Shown here: piece by piece, positions 28,633 to 37,062 of the stretch
Position numbering within the stretch: the stretch's first letter is position 1
Layout: each line of letters begins with the position of its first letter
DNA from: Bacteroidetes bacterium ADurb.Bin013
GTDB taxonomy: Bacteria > Bacteroidota > Bacteroidia > Bacteroidales > UBA932
Assembly (NCBI GenBank): GCA_002071385.1
Contig: MWFB01000003.1
Span: forward strand, 1 to 64,000
Direction of reading: 5' to 3'
DNA: 64,000 bases
Translations under genes and position numbers: made by a program
The notes under the pieces: generated by a model
Told to the model about the DNA's origin: nothing
Seen by the model: only the letters and a program-made list of their open reading frames with translations
The model's database searches: none

Positions 28633-29958
28633 TTAGAGTCCTGAAAATTCAATGTCGTCGAATAAAAGAGAAGGTGTTTGCCAGGACATGGTCTTGAGTG
28701 CATCGTCTCCTGCTGCCAGGAGTCTGCTCCACAAATCCAGCATATTGCCTGTCATGACCATTTCATTGATCGGGTATGTTATCTGTCCGTGTTCCACATA
28801 AAAACCTTCAATCCCGTATGAAAAATCGCCTGTTGTCGTGTTGCAGTTACCCCCGTTGAATCCGGTCACAAAGATGCCATTTTTAATCAAACCTGCAAGC
28901 GTTGCTGCATTTCCTTTACCTTCCTTCAGCAACAGCAGGGAAGGAGAAGATATGGTAGGGTGCATCTGCATTTTTTCAGCATAATAGGTACTTAAGAAAT
29001 ACATATTCAACCTGCCTGCTTCTATTACGGCCCGTTTTGCAGTTGCCAGACCTTCACTGTCAAAGAACCGGCAGCCTGGTGTTCCTTTCCTGCGAGGATC
29101 ATCAATGAGTGTAAGTACAGAGGAGGCAATATTTTCTCCCAGTTTATCAAGAAGGAATGAATTCTGCTGCTGCAGGGAGCTTCCCGACATGGCATCTATC
29201 AGAGGAGCCAGCAGGGTAGCCGCCACCCTGTTTTCTACGATCACCCGGTACCTGCCGGAAACTATTTTTCGGGGGTTTCTTTTGGCCAGAGCCCTTTCAA
29301 GAGCTGTTGCGGCACATGTACAGGGAAGTCCGGAGCCTATCCCTATGTCCCAGGGGTGGATGCCCCCCTGAAAATCCCAATCGGAGGGCCGGGCATCACC
29401 TTTTCCCCTGACGGTACATTCGACTGAATAATTGTACCATGTTTCTTCCGATGTGCAGTGCAAACCGTCTGAATCTGCCAGGTGTAACCACTGCCTGTGG
29501 TCTGAATAGTCTGCCATAACACTTATCAGGGCAGGCTCTTTATTCCATATGGCACAGGCACAATCCAGCAGAAAGGCCTTTTTTACACCGGTGTCGACAG
29601 AGCCACTGTGGGCCGAATACAAGGGAGGGCCTTCATAGCGTAATTCTTTGGGGACAAGTTTCCTGAAGGGGTCCGGGGCCAGCAGCTTAACCGAGGCAAT
29701 GGCATCGTCCAGCAGTTTGTCCAGACCGGAGGGATCAACCTTGTTTGTTGAGCACGTCCCATAACGCCCTTCCACGAAAAGGTGCAGTGTCAGGGAGGAA
29801 TCCACCGCTTTTTCGATGGTTTCCAGAGAATCGTTCAGCACAGACATCCCGTTGGCGTTATTGCTTGTGGCAGCCACACGGGCATGTGTCGCCCCTTTTT
29901 TGAGAGACATCTCCAGGGCATAAGAGCACATTTGTTTCAGAAGGTCTTTTTGCTTCAT
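28633..29958 (-). CDS. pmbA: TldD/PmbA family protein, TldE (PmbA) subunit
   Basis: The non-catalytic partner of the TldD/TldE zinc protease that trims peptides such as microcin B17 precursor and the antitoxin CcdA in E. coli. The 441-residue protein starts MKQKDLLKQMCSYALEMSLKKGATHARV and has the PmbA landmarks LTLHLFVEGRYGTCSTN, GGIHPWDIGIGSG and ATLAGLIKNGIFVTGFNGGNCN near the C-terminus. It lacks HExxxH. The ATG overlaps the tldD stop (ATGA). A frame open 372 bases further upstream is only the antisense-free shadow of tldD and is rejected. Confidence 0.94.
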   Translation of the reverse strand: MKQKDLLKQMCSYALEMSLKKGATHARVAATSNNANGMSVLNDSLETIEKAVDSSLTLHLFVEGRYGTCSTNKVDPSGLDKLLDDAIASVKLLAPDPFRKLVPKELRYEGPPLYSAHSGSVDTGVKKAFLLDCACAIWNKEPALISVMADYSDHRQWLHLADSDGLHCTSEETWYNYSVECTVRGKGDARPSDWDFQGGIHPWDIGIGSGLPCTCAATALERALAKRNPRKIVSGRYRVIVENRVAATLLAPLIDAMSGSSLQQQNSFLLDKLGENIASSVLTLIDDPRRKGTPGCRFFDSEGLATAKRAVIEAGRLNMYFLSTYYAEKMQMHPTISSPSLLLLKEGKGNAATLAGLIKNGIFVTGFNGGNCNTTTGDFSYGIEGFYVEHGQITYPINEMVMTGNMLDLWSRLLAAGDDALKTMSWQTPSLLFDDIEFSGL

Positions 29959-31331
29959 ACACGTCCTCCCACCGTCAAAGAAGCCACCAGGACGGATGGC
30001 ATGCCGCATGAAACCGCACATGTCTGGCCTTTGCCGCAAGTCCATGTCCCGTTGTCGATGATGCAATTGTTGGCCACACCTGTTATCCTGGCAAGGGCTT
30101 CCGGCCCGTTTCCTATTATATTGGTATCCTTGATCGGCTGTGTCAGTTTGCCGTTTTCTATCAGGTATCCGCTTTTGACATAGAAAGTGAAATCTCCGGC
30201 CCCTATCTGGACCTGTCCGTTGCTGAAGGTATCCACATAAAGTCCTTTCTTGACAGAAGCGATCAGTGCTTCTTCCGTGTCCCTGCCATTGTCCATGTAA
30301 GTGGCCCGCATCCTGGGCAGGGGCATGCACCGGAAAGACTCCCTGCGTCCATTTCCTGTTGGTTCTGTATGGAAGTAGCCGGCCGAGATCCTGTCATGCA
30401 GGAAGGAGGTAAGGATGCCATCGGTGACCATATAGGTTTTCTGACCCGGTACTCCTTCGTCATCCACATTGAGGGCACCCCTGTTGCACGGAATGGTACC
30501 GTCGTCTATGACCGTGATTCCCGGGTTACAGATACGTTGCCCCATTTTATCGGAAAAGATCGATACTTTTTTTCTGGCAAAATCGGCTTCGAACGCATGG
30601 CCAATGGCTTCATGCAACAGGATACCGGAACCACCGGCGGCCATCACTACAGGCATTTCCCCGCCATTTGGTTGTTTTGCCCCGAAAAGGAATGATGTGC
30701 GGTCAAGGACCTCCTGTGCCAGTTCCCGGATCATGGCTGAATGCAAGAATTCACCTCCCATCCGGAAAGAGCGGGAAGCCGAGGCCGATTCCCTTTGTCC
30801 CCCGGATTCCATGACACAGGTGACAGACAGGGAGGCCATGGGACGGATATCCGAACAATGAATGCCCAGGGAATTGTAACATTCAATATGGGATGTGGCA
30901 TCGGAAAGCTGCGCCGTCACTTTTTCGACACGCTTGTCTGCACTGAATATACGTTCATTCAGGTCATAGAGGAATGGCATTTTTTCCTGGGGCGAAAATC
31001 CTTCCCAGGGCCTCACGATCCTGTACCGGTCGGGAAGGTTCAGAGTGGCAATTGGCGCAGGTTTTGTTCGCCTGATGAGTCCCTGCGCAATATAGGATGC
31101 CGTTCTGGCAGCTTCTTCCCTGTCTCGCGGCAATGTGGATTCCGTATAAGCATAGCCTGTATTCTGCCCGCTTACCACCCGGATGCCCAGACCGCCTTCG
31201 TTATGCGTAGAGGCCGCATTCACTTCTCCGTCCCTTAACACTATGGAGTGGAAGGTGGTTTGTTGCATATACAGGTCGGCGTAATCTCCTCCCTGTTGAA
31301 GGGCCAGGTTCAGCAGTTTTTTGGAATCCAT
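29955..31331 (-). CDS. tldD: Metalloprotease TldD
   Basis: Catalytic subunit of the TldD/TldE complex, 458 residues. The zinc-binding signature reads GILLHEAIGHAFEADF, and the family region GLGIRVVSGQNTGYAYTES precedes it. The complex cleaves unfolded or small peptides inside a closed cavity and takes part in maturation of several ribosomally made peptides. The start MDSKKLLNL is one base after the stop of the upstream lipoprotein gene; an ATG 24 bases earlier (31355), inside that gene, is an equally coupled alternative. No precursor-peptide gene is visible next to it. Confidence 0.93.
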   Translation of the reverse strand: MDSKKLLNLALQQGGDYADLYMQQTTFHSIVLRDGEVNAASTHNEGGLGIRVVSGQNTGYAYTESTLPRDREEAARTASYIAQGLIRRTKPAPIATLNLPDRYRIVRPWEGFSPQEKMPFLYDLNERIFSADKRVEKVTAQLSDATSHIECYNSLGIHCSDIRPMASLSVTCVMESGGQRESASASRSFRMGGEFLHSAMIRELAQEVLDRTSFLFGAKQPNGGEMPVVMAAGGSGILLHEAIGHAFEADFARKKVSIFSDKMGQRICNPGITVIDDGTIPCNRGALNVDDEGVPGQKTYMVTDGILTSFLHDRISAGYFHTEPTGNGRRESFRCMPLPRMRATYMDNGRDTEEALIASVKKGLYVDTFSNGQVQIGAGDFTFYVKSGYLIENGKLTQPIKDTNIIGNGPEALARITGVANNCIIDNGTWTCGKGQTCAVSCGMPSVLVASLTVGGRV

Positions 31332-31332
31332 T

Positions 31333-32919
31333 TCAATCGCAGTTGTCAAATCCATAGCCTGGTTGCTGTGGACATATGTAAACGGCCGGATTCCATACAG
31401 ACGGGGTCCAGCATGTATGTTGTTTCACTATGATGGGGATTGTTCCTGAAAGCCGGTTTTCCTGCACGCGCAGCTGGAATGTCACATCGGGGATACCTGC
31501 CCATTCTGCGGGGATGGTACCTGTGAAATTGCAATTTTCCAGCCTGATGCTCAGGCGATCAGATTTTGTTTTCATACGACCGAATCCTGCGGGCAGGGGG
31601 CCGTTGAAATTAGCGTTCTGCTGAAACAACACAGAGGTGAGATTTTCCAGATCGAATAAGGCATCCGGCAGGGGCAATTCCAGTTTGGTATTGAATAGAC
31701 CCAGACTTCTGAGCACTTTCAATTGACCGATTTCCGGGGGTAAAGTCCCGGTAAAGGGTACATTGCTCATTTGCAGGTTGGTCAGTCCGGTTAGTTTTCC
31801 TATGCCTGCCGGGATGGGCCCCCCAAGACCGGTGCAACCCACAAGGTTCAGATCTGTAAGGGAAGCAAGGTTGAAGAGTTCCTCAGGCAACCCGCCCGTA
31901 AGGCCTGTCATGGAACTGAAAGAAAGACGCTCCAGGGCGGTTAGGTTGCCTATCCATGCGGGAATGTTTCCGGTTATCCCGGGATTTGAAGATATGCTCA
32001 GTCTTTTGAGCAGGACAAGCTCTCCCAGGGCCTGGGGGAGCGTTCCTGTAAAGTTGTTGCTGTTCAGGGTAAGGTGTTCCAGCGCGGTGAGTTTTCCAAT
32101 GGATGCGGGTATCGGGCTCTGTCGGGAAATCACGTTGGATGCCATTGACAGGGAATCCACACGTCCTGCCGCATTAAGACGAACTCCCTCCCATGAATCC
32201 ATAGTGGCAGACAGGTCCCATTTGTTTTTCTTCCAGGTTTCTCCTTCAGTATCCATGAAGAATTCAACCAGGGCAAGACTATCCTGCATCCTGGGATCGA
32301 GCACGAAACCAGTCTGGGTCAACAAGAATTCCCTGAAAAGGTTCAGGGTTTCATTTCCAATTGTGATGACGGCTGTTCGCGTCTGCGGGTCCCTGTTCTC
32401 CCCGAAAGATATCTCCAGTGAGCCACTTCCGTTCCCCGAAACAGGCTGTACCAAACACCATGTCCTGTCGGAGTGGGCTTCCCAGGGGAGGTTTGCCGTA
32501 ACATGGATCGTATAGCTCCCGGCCCTGTAATCATATTCAGCTACTGTTTCCCCTATGTCCAGCAGGGGCGGGATTCCGGCCTGTGTGATTTCAACGCTTA
32601 CGGCCAGCACTCCGGCCTTTATGGTAAAGTTGCCCGTGAGCGGGGTTCCCAGATTGGGATTTTCTTCAACGCTCAGGCGAAGGGAAGCGCTGCCTGTTCC
32701 CGTTTCCGGGACTATGTCGTACCCCTGTGGATTCTCAAGGCGCCAGGAAGTGTTGGTATAGACAATAATATCTACCCATCCTCCGCTTTGGGGAAGGTTG
32801 ATCTTCTCTGCAGACACTGACAGTTCAATCTCCTGTACGGCTTCCCTGCACCCTGTGAACAGCGTTAAGGATAAAGCCAGGACAGCCAGGCAATGTAGGA
32901 CTCCTGAAAATCGTCTCAT
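31333..32919 (-). CDS. BACON and plant-type leucine-rich-repeat lipoprotein
   Basis: A 528-residue predicted surface lipoprotein. The N-terminus has a lipobox (LTLFTGC). Two BACON-type beta domains (residues ~25-115 and ~115-205, the second with NLPWEAHSDRTWCLVQPVSG) are followed by about ten leucine-rich repeats of the plant-specific type, for example GTLPQALGELVLLKRLSISS with NPGITGNIPAWIG. BACON domains are typical of Bacteroidota surface glycan- or mucin-facing proteins, and LRR arrays usually bind proteins. The start ATG at 32919 is preferred over TTG at 32928, which overlaps the -7 box. First gene of the operon with tldD, pmbA, nhaC and slyD. Confidence 0.85.
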   Translation of the reverse strand: MRRFSGVLHCLAVLALSLTLFTGCREAVQEIELSVSAEKINLPQSGGWVDIIVYTNTSWRLENPQGYDIVPETGTGSASLRLSVEENPNLGTPLTGNFTIKAGVLAVSVEITQAGIPPLLDIGETVAEYDYRAGSYTIHVTANLPWEAHSDRTWCLVQPVSGNGSGSLEISFGENRDPQTRTAVITIGNETLNLFREFLLTQTGFVLDPRMQDSLALVEFFMDTEGETWKKNKWDLSATMDSWEGVRLNAAGRVDSLSMASNVISRQSPIPASIGKLTALEHLTLNSNNFTGTLPQALGELVLLKRLSISSNPGITGNIPAWIGNLTALERLSFSSMTGLTGGLPEELFNLASLTDLNLVGCTGLGGPIPAGIGKLTGLTNLQMSNVPFTGTLPPEIGQLKVLRSLGLFNTKLELPLPDALFDLENLTSVLFQQNANFNGPLPAGFGRMKTKSDRLSIRLENCNFTGTIPAEWAGIPDVTFQLRVQENRLSGTIPIIVKQHTCWTPSVWNPAVYICPQQPGYGFDNCD

Positions 32920-32925
32920 AGAAAG

Positions 32926-32933
32926 CAAAAGTA
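32926..32933 (-). promoter_or_regulatory. -7 box for the LRR-tldD-pmbA-nhaC-slyD operon
   Basis: Minus strand TACTTTTG matches TAnnTTTG, with only six bases between it and the ATG at 32919, so a leaderless transcript is predicted. A weaker plus-strand box TATTTTTA at 32946-32953 could serve the divergent TonB receptor gene. The whole divergent promoter region is 50 bases long. Confidence 0.6.
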
Positions 32934-32969
32934 CAAAAAAAGTATTATTTTTACATCATAGAAAGCACT

Positions 32970-35873
32970 ATGGAAAGGCCACATCACAAATATCCGGTAC
33001 TATTGGTTTTGCTCCTCTTGATGACCGCTCTTCCGGGAAGGAACTCTTATGCACAACAGCAGCAGTATGCCCTGTCGGGTATTGTGAGGGATCAGACTAC
33101 CGGTGAACCTGTCCCGTATGCCACTGTTTTTCTCGAAGATCTGGGACTTTGGTTTATTTCCGCGGAAGACGGCTCTTTCCGCTTCACCGCCATTCCCGCG
33201 GGAACCCATACCCTTCACGTTGAAATCCTTGGGTACGCCAAAAAGACGTTCACACAGAAAATCGAACGTGACATCACAGGCCTGGTGCTTCAGATCGCCG
33301 AGGAAAGCCTCCGGCTGGATGAAGTGGTGGTGACAGCCGAGGAAGGGGGACGGCTTAACTCCTCGTCAAGGATTGAAAAACAGGCGTTGGACCACGTGCA
33401 GCCGGTAAGCCTGAGGGACGTCATGCAGCTGGTTCCTGGGAATCTGACAGAAAATCCCGGTCTCAACCGGGTGAATCAGCTTACCATTAGGGATATTGCG
33501 TCAAATAGCGCCAATGCCTTCGGAACAGCCGTGATCATGGACGGAGTCACCCTCTCCAACGATGCCAACCTGCAGGTGAGGAAAACTTCAACCATTGGAA
33601 CAGCCGGTGAATCGACCGCAGGCTCCGGGGTGGATGCAAGACAGATATCTACCGACAATATACAGACTGTGGAAATCATAAGGGGAATTCCCTCTGCCGT
33701 GTATGGAGACCTTACATCGGGCGCTGTGGTCGTAAAAACCCGCTCGGGGGTTTCCCCGTGGCAGATACGCCTGAAAGCCGATCCCCGCCTGAAGCAGGTC
33801 TATGCCGGAAAAGGTTTTTCTCTCGGTCCGGAAAAAGGTGTGGTGAACATCGACGGCGACTATGCCCTCTCATACGGAGATGTCAGGACACCGGCCGATG
33901 TATACAGGAGGGTCAACCTGCAGATAGGTTATTCCCAGACAGTGAGAAAAAAACTGACCTATAATGCCCGGATGCGCCTGATATACTCCGATGCCGATAA
34001 CAGGACTGATCCGGACAATTTTCTGGACAATATTTCCAGGGACAGAGATATGGGCCTCGGGTTGGACATCAACGGCACATACCGCTTGAACAAGAAATGG
34101 GTCACCAACCTGGAATTCATGGCTGCAGGCGATGTAACATCCCAGTACTCACTGGAGAAAACGTACCGGAGTCAGGGGAGGATACCGCAATCCCTGGCCA
34201 TGACGTCCGGCGAAAATCTCGGCTTTTTCACGCCATACCGCTATTATTCCAACCTGGAAGTGTTCGGATTGCCCATCAATGTCCAGGCCAGGGTGGTTGC
34301 GAACCTCTATGGAAAATACGGTGACATCACCAATAAGGTGCTGGCCGGTGTGGAATGGACCTCCAGGGGGAACAGGGGCGCGGGCAAGGTCTTCGATCCC
34401 TATTTGTCTCCCGATGTCAACTCAACTTCCACATATAGGGAACGTTCCTTCAGGGATATTCCCTTCCTGAACCGGTATAGTGTTTTTGCCGAGGACAAGC
34501 TGCGGGTTCCCCTGGGCCTTGTCCGTGCGCTGGAAATTCAGGCAGGAGTCCGATTTAACGGCATAGTGCCAGACACGCGCTTCAGCATGGACCGGTATTA
34601 TTCTGTCGAGCCGAGGCTGAATGCCCGGTTCCAGATCCTGAGACAACAGGAGGGATTCCGGGAACTGAGCATTAGGGCAGGCTGGGGCCTGAATTACAAG
34701 ATGCCTTCCATGGTCTATCTGTACCCGGAACCCACCTACCTTGATGTGGTTTCTTTTTCCTACAATGACATAGACGATAACGGGGTAGGGATGGTGCTTT
34801 TCACTACCCGCAAGCTGGAAGAGGAAGTCAGAAACCCCCAGCTGAAACTGCAGCAAAGTAAGAATTTTGAAGCCGGAATGGATTTCGACATAGAAAACGT
34901 GACGGGCTCCCTGGTGTTTTTTACGGAAAAAATGGTGAACGGTTATGGATTTGCCACCCAGGTTATCCCGGTATCCTATAACCGTCACGGATATGTGTGG
35001 AACAAAGGCAGCCCTTCCCGGATAGACGTGCCTTCCGGAAAACTTCCCCAATACGAGAACGGGGCTGTCCTGGTAGACGGAACAGCCTTGCCCTATATAC
35101 GCGATACGGTCTTCCTGTCCTATCAGAAGCCCCTTAACAACATGGTACAGGACAAGTGGGGCGTTGAGTTCACGCTGGCCTTTCCCGAGATCAAAAGCCT
35201 GCATACGACCATATCTGTCATCGGGGCCTACCTGAATGTGTTATCCCAGGATGAATCCATGGGTGCCATTACGGTTCCCACTCAAGTGGCCGGAAGACCA
35301 TACCCCTATGCCGGTTTTTATGCCGGGGGGAACAAGACTAGTTCGGGTACCAGGAGCGAACGCCTCAATACCAACATCCGATTCATCACCCACCTTCCTT
35401 CTGTGGGGATGGTGGTGACCCTGACGACACAGCTTGTTCTGATGGACAGGACAAGCTATGTTTGTGAATGGGAAGACCAGGTACAGACCTACTACTACGA
35501 TGACAAGGGATCCCGCTATTCTGGCAAATGGGCTTACAGCGATGACAAGTTCATCAAAAAGGTGAATCCTTTATATATAATGGACCTTTCAGGCAACCTC
35601 ATTCCTTTTACCCAGGATATGGAGAACGATGTCCGTTTCCGCGAGCTGATAGGAACCACCAACAAGGAATCCTTCTACCTGGGATCCCGCTATCCCGTGT
35701 ATGGGATTCTCAATATCAGGCTGACCAAGGAAATCGGGAGATGGGCCGCAGTGTCTTTCTATGCAAACAATTTCCTGAACCTGGATCAGCTTGTCAGAGA
35801 AAAGATCTCCGGAACAGCCTATTCGCGAAACCTGCCCTTCTACTTTGGGGCGGAAGTCAGATTAACCTTGTGA
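32970..35873 (+). CDS. TonB-dependent outer-membrane receptor with regulatory-like N-terminal domain
   Basis: A 967-residue receptor with a signal peptide (VLLVLLLLMTALPGRNSYAQ), then a carboxypeptidase-regulatory-like domain (residues ~33-110, YALSGIVRDQTTGEPVPYAT). A plug domain follows (LRLDEVVVTAEEGG, then SAVYGDLTSGAVVVKTRSG) and then a long beta-barrel ending in YFGAEVRLTL with a terminal hydrophobic strand. It is energised by TonB-ExbBD. The next genes code a DUF4876 lipoprotein and a DUF6850 barrel rather than SusD, so it is not a standard glycan-uptake pair. The ligand is unknown; the peptidases around it make a peptide, or a metal carried by one, plausible. Confidence 0.93.
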   Translation: MERPHHKYPVLLVLLLLMTALPGRNSYAQQQQYALSGIVRDQTTGEPVPYATVFLEDLGLWFISAEDGSFRFTAIPAGTHTLHVEILGYAKKTFTQKIERDITGLVLQIAEESLRLDEVVVTAEEGGRLNSSSRIEKQALDHVQPVSLRDVMQLVPGNLTENPGLNRVNQLTIRDIASNSANAFGTAVIMDGVTLSNDANLQVRKTSTIGTAGESTAGSGVDARQISTDNIQTVEIIRGIPSAVYGDLTSGAVVVKTRSGVSPWQIRLKADPRLKQVYAGKGFSLGPEKGVVNIDGDYALSYGDVRTPADVYRRVNLQIGYSQTVRKKLTYNARMRLIYSDADNRTDPDNFLDNISRDRDMGLGLDINGTYRLNKKWVTNLEFMAAGDVTSQYSLEKTYRSQGRIPQSLAMTSGENLGFFTPYRYYSNLEVFGLPINVQARVVANLYGKYGDITNKVLAGVEWTSRGNRGAGKVFDPYLSPDVNSTSTYRERSFRDIPFLNRYSVFAEDKLRVPLGLVRALEIQAGVRFNGIVPDTRFSMDRYYSVEPRLNARFQILRQQEGFRELSIRAGWGLNYKMPSMVYLYPEPTYLDVVSFSYNDIDDNGVGMVLFTTRKLEEEVRNPQLKLQQSKNFEAGMDFDIENVTGSLVFFTEKMVNGYGFATQVIPVSYNRHGYVWNKGSPSRIDVPSGKLPQYENGAVLVDGTALPYIRDTVFLSYQKPLNNMVQDKWGVEFTLAFPEIKSLHTTISVIGAYLNVLSQDESMGAITVPTQVAGRPYPYAGFYAGGNKTSSGTRSERLNTNIRFITHLPSVGMVVTLTTQLVLMDRTSYVCEWEDQVQTYYYDDKGSRYSGKWAYSDDKFIKKVNPLYIMDLSGNLIPFTQDMENDVRFRELIGTTNKESFYLGSRYPVYGILNIRLTKEIGRWAAVSFYANNFLNLDQLVREKISGTAYSRNLPFYFGAEVRLTL

Positions 35874-35877
35874 CCAC

Positions 35878-37062
35878 ATGAAAAGACCCGGAAAAATACT
35901 GCCTGTCCTGTTTGCAGCAATATTGCTGCCGGTACTTCTTCAGGGATGCCTGGAAGTGGAACCAGCTTATTCCGCGCTGTCTGTTACTGTGCAACCACCC
36001 GATGAACAGACGGGCATTGACCTGACACAGGTGAAAATCAGGGCGCAGGGTGTGGACGAACCGGTTTTTTACGAAATGTATCCCGATGCTTCCGGAAAAG
36101 CCCGGCTCGAAGTCAGCCCTGGAAGGTACACCATGCTGTTGTCAGCCTTGTATCCCGAAGGTTTTTCTGTCAGCGCATCGTATCCCGAATTCCTGGCCCT
36201 GCCCATGGAAACGACTGATTTTACCTTTACACTGGATCTCGCCCTTTCCGGCGGAATCATCTTCAGGCAGATCTATTATGCAGGGAGCAAGACCTTTGAG
36301 GGCGCCAATTATACCAAGGATCAGTTCCTGGAACTTTATAACAATACCGATCAGGTATATTACCTGGACTCGCTCTGCGTCGGCGCTCTGGCACCAGCCA
36401 ACTCGACGGTTTCCAATAATCCCTGGATGGGAAGCGATACGGTGGGCTTGTTTCAGATGACCTGGATGATCCCCGGCCATGGAACCGATTACCCGCTGGC
36501 CCCGGGACAGTCGGTGGTGCTTGCCTTGAATGCAATTGACCACACGGCCCGTGCCACGAGCGGACTGGACCTGTCCCATGCCCATTTCGGCTTTTATGAC
36601 GAAGAACTGCCCAATCACGAAAAGCACCCCGATGTGCCTGCCCTCAAAAGGATCTTTGCCGGTCAGGGAACAGCCTACAGCATGAGCGTGCATTCCCCTG
36701 CCCCTGTAATTTTCCGTCCTGTGATGGGAGTGGCCAGGTGGCTGGCAGATGTGGAATCATGGCAGAATTACCAGCCCGGAAGCACCAGTGGTATGAAGTA
36801 TATGCACATACACCGTTCCTGGATACTGGACGGGGTGGAATGCGTGCAGAATCCGGCCAATGCGCTCAAACGCCAGCCAACCTCCGTGGATGCTGGCTTC
36901 ATATGGCTCCAACAGGGTCCCAACCTGGGGAATGCTGTTGTGCGCAAGGTCCAGGAAGTCCTTCCCGGAGGAAGGATCGTATATAGTGATACCAATAACT
37001 CATCTGCGGATTTCCTGTCGGATGTACCTGCGGAACCCATCCTGAAACCTCTCTGGCCATGA
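35878..37062 (+). CDS. DUF4876 lipoprotein
   Basis: A 394-residue protein with a lipoprotein signal (LLPVLLQGC). Its N-terminal half (residues ~25-130) looks like a beta-sandwich with SLSVTVQPP-type strands. The middle contains a lamin-tail-like segment (KDQFLELYNNTDQVYYLDSL) and NNPWMGSDTVGLFQM. This architecture matches DUF4876 proteins, which in Bacteroidota accompany a TonB receptor and a DUF6850 protein. It starts four bases after the receptor gene and overlaps the next gene by four bases, so the three are translationally linked. It probably sits at the cell surface and helps capture the receptor's ligand, inferred from position only. Confidence 0.85.
   Translation: MKRPGKILPVLFAAILLPVLLQGCLEVEPAYSALSVTVQPPDEQTGIDLTQVKIRAQGVDEPVFYEMYPDASGKARLEVSPGRYTMLLSALYPEGFSVSASYPEFLALPMETTDFTFTLDLALSGGIIFRQIYYAGSKTFEGANYTKDQFLELYNNTDQVYYLDSLCVGALAPANSTVSNNPWMGSDTVGLFQMTWMIPGHGTDYPLAPGQSVVLALNAIDHTARATSGLDLSHAHFGFYDEELPNHEKHPDVPALKRIFAGQGTAYSMSVHSPAPVIFRPVMGVARWLADVESWQNYQPGSTSGMKYMHIHRSWILDGVECVQNPANALKRQPTSVDAGFIWLQQGPNLGNAVVRKVQEVLPGGRIVYSDTNNSSADFLSDVPAEPILKPLWP

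Noticed and set aside
29959..30330. N-terminal extension of the PmbA frame into tldD
   Set aside because: The extension is an out-of-frame reading of tldD with low-complexity composition. The ATGA overlap at 29955-29958 and the family start MKQKDLL fix the real start.
31763..32515. 250-codon plus-strand frame opposite the LRR lipoprotein gene
   Set aside because: Repetitive antisense of the LRR array; the minus strand has signal peptide, domains and promoter.
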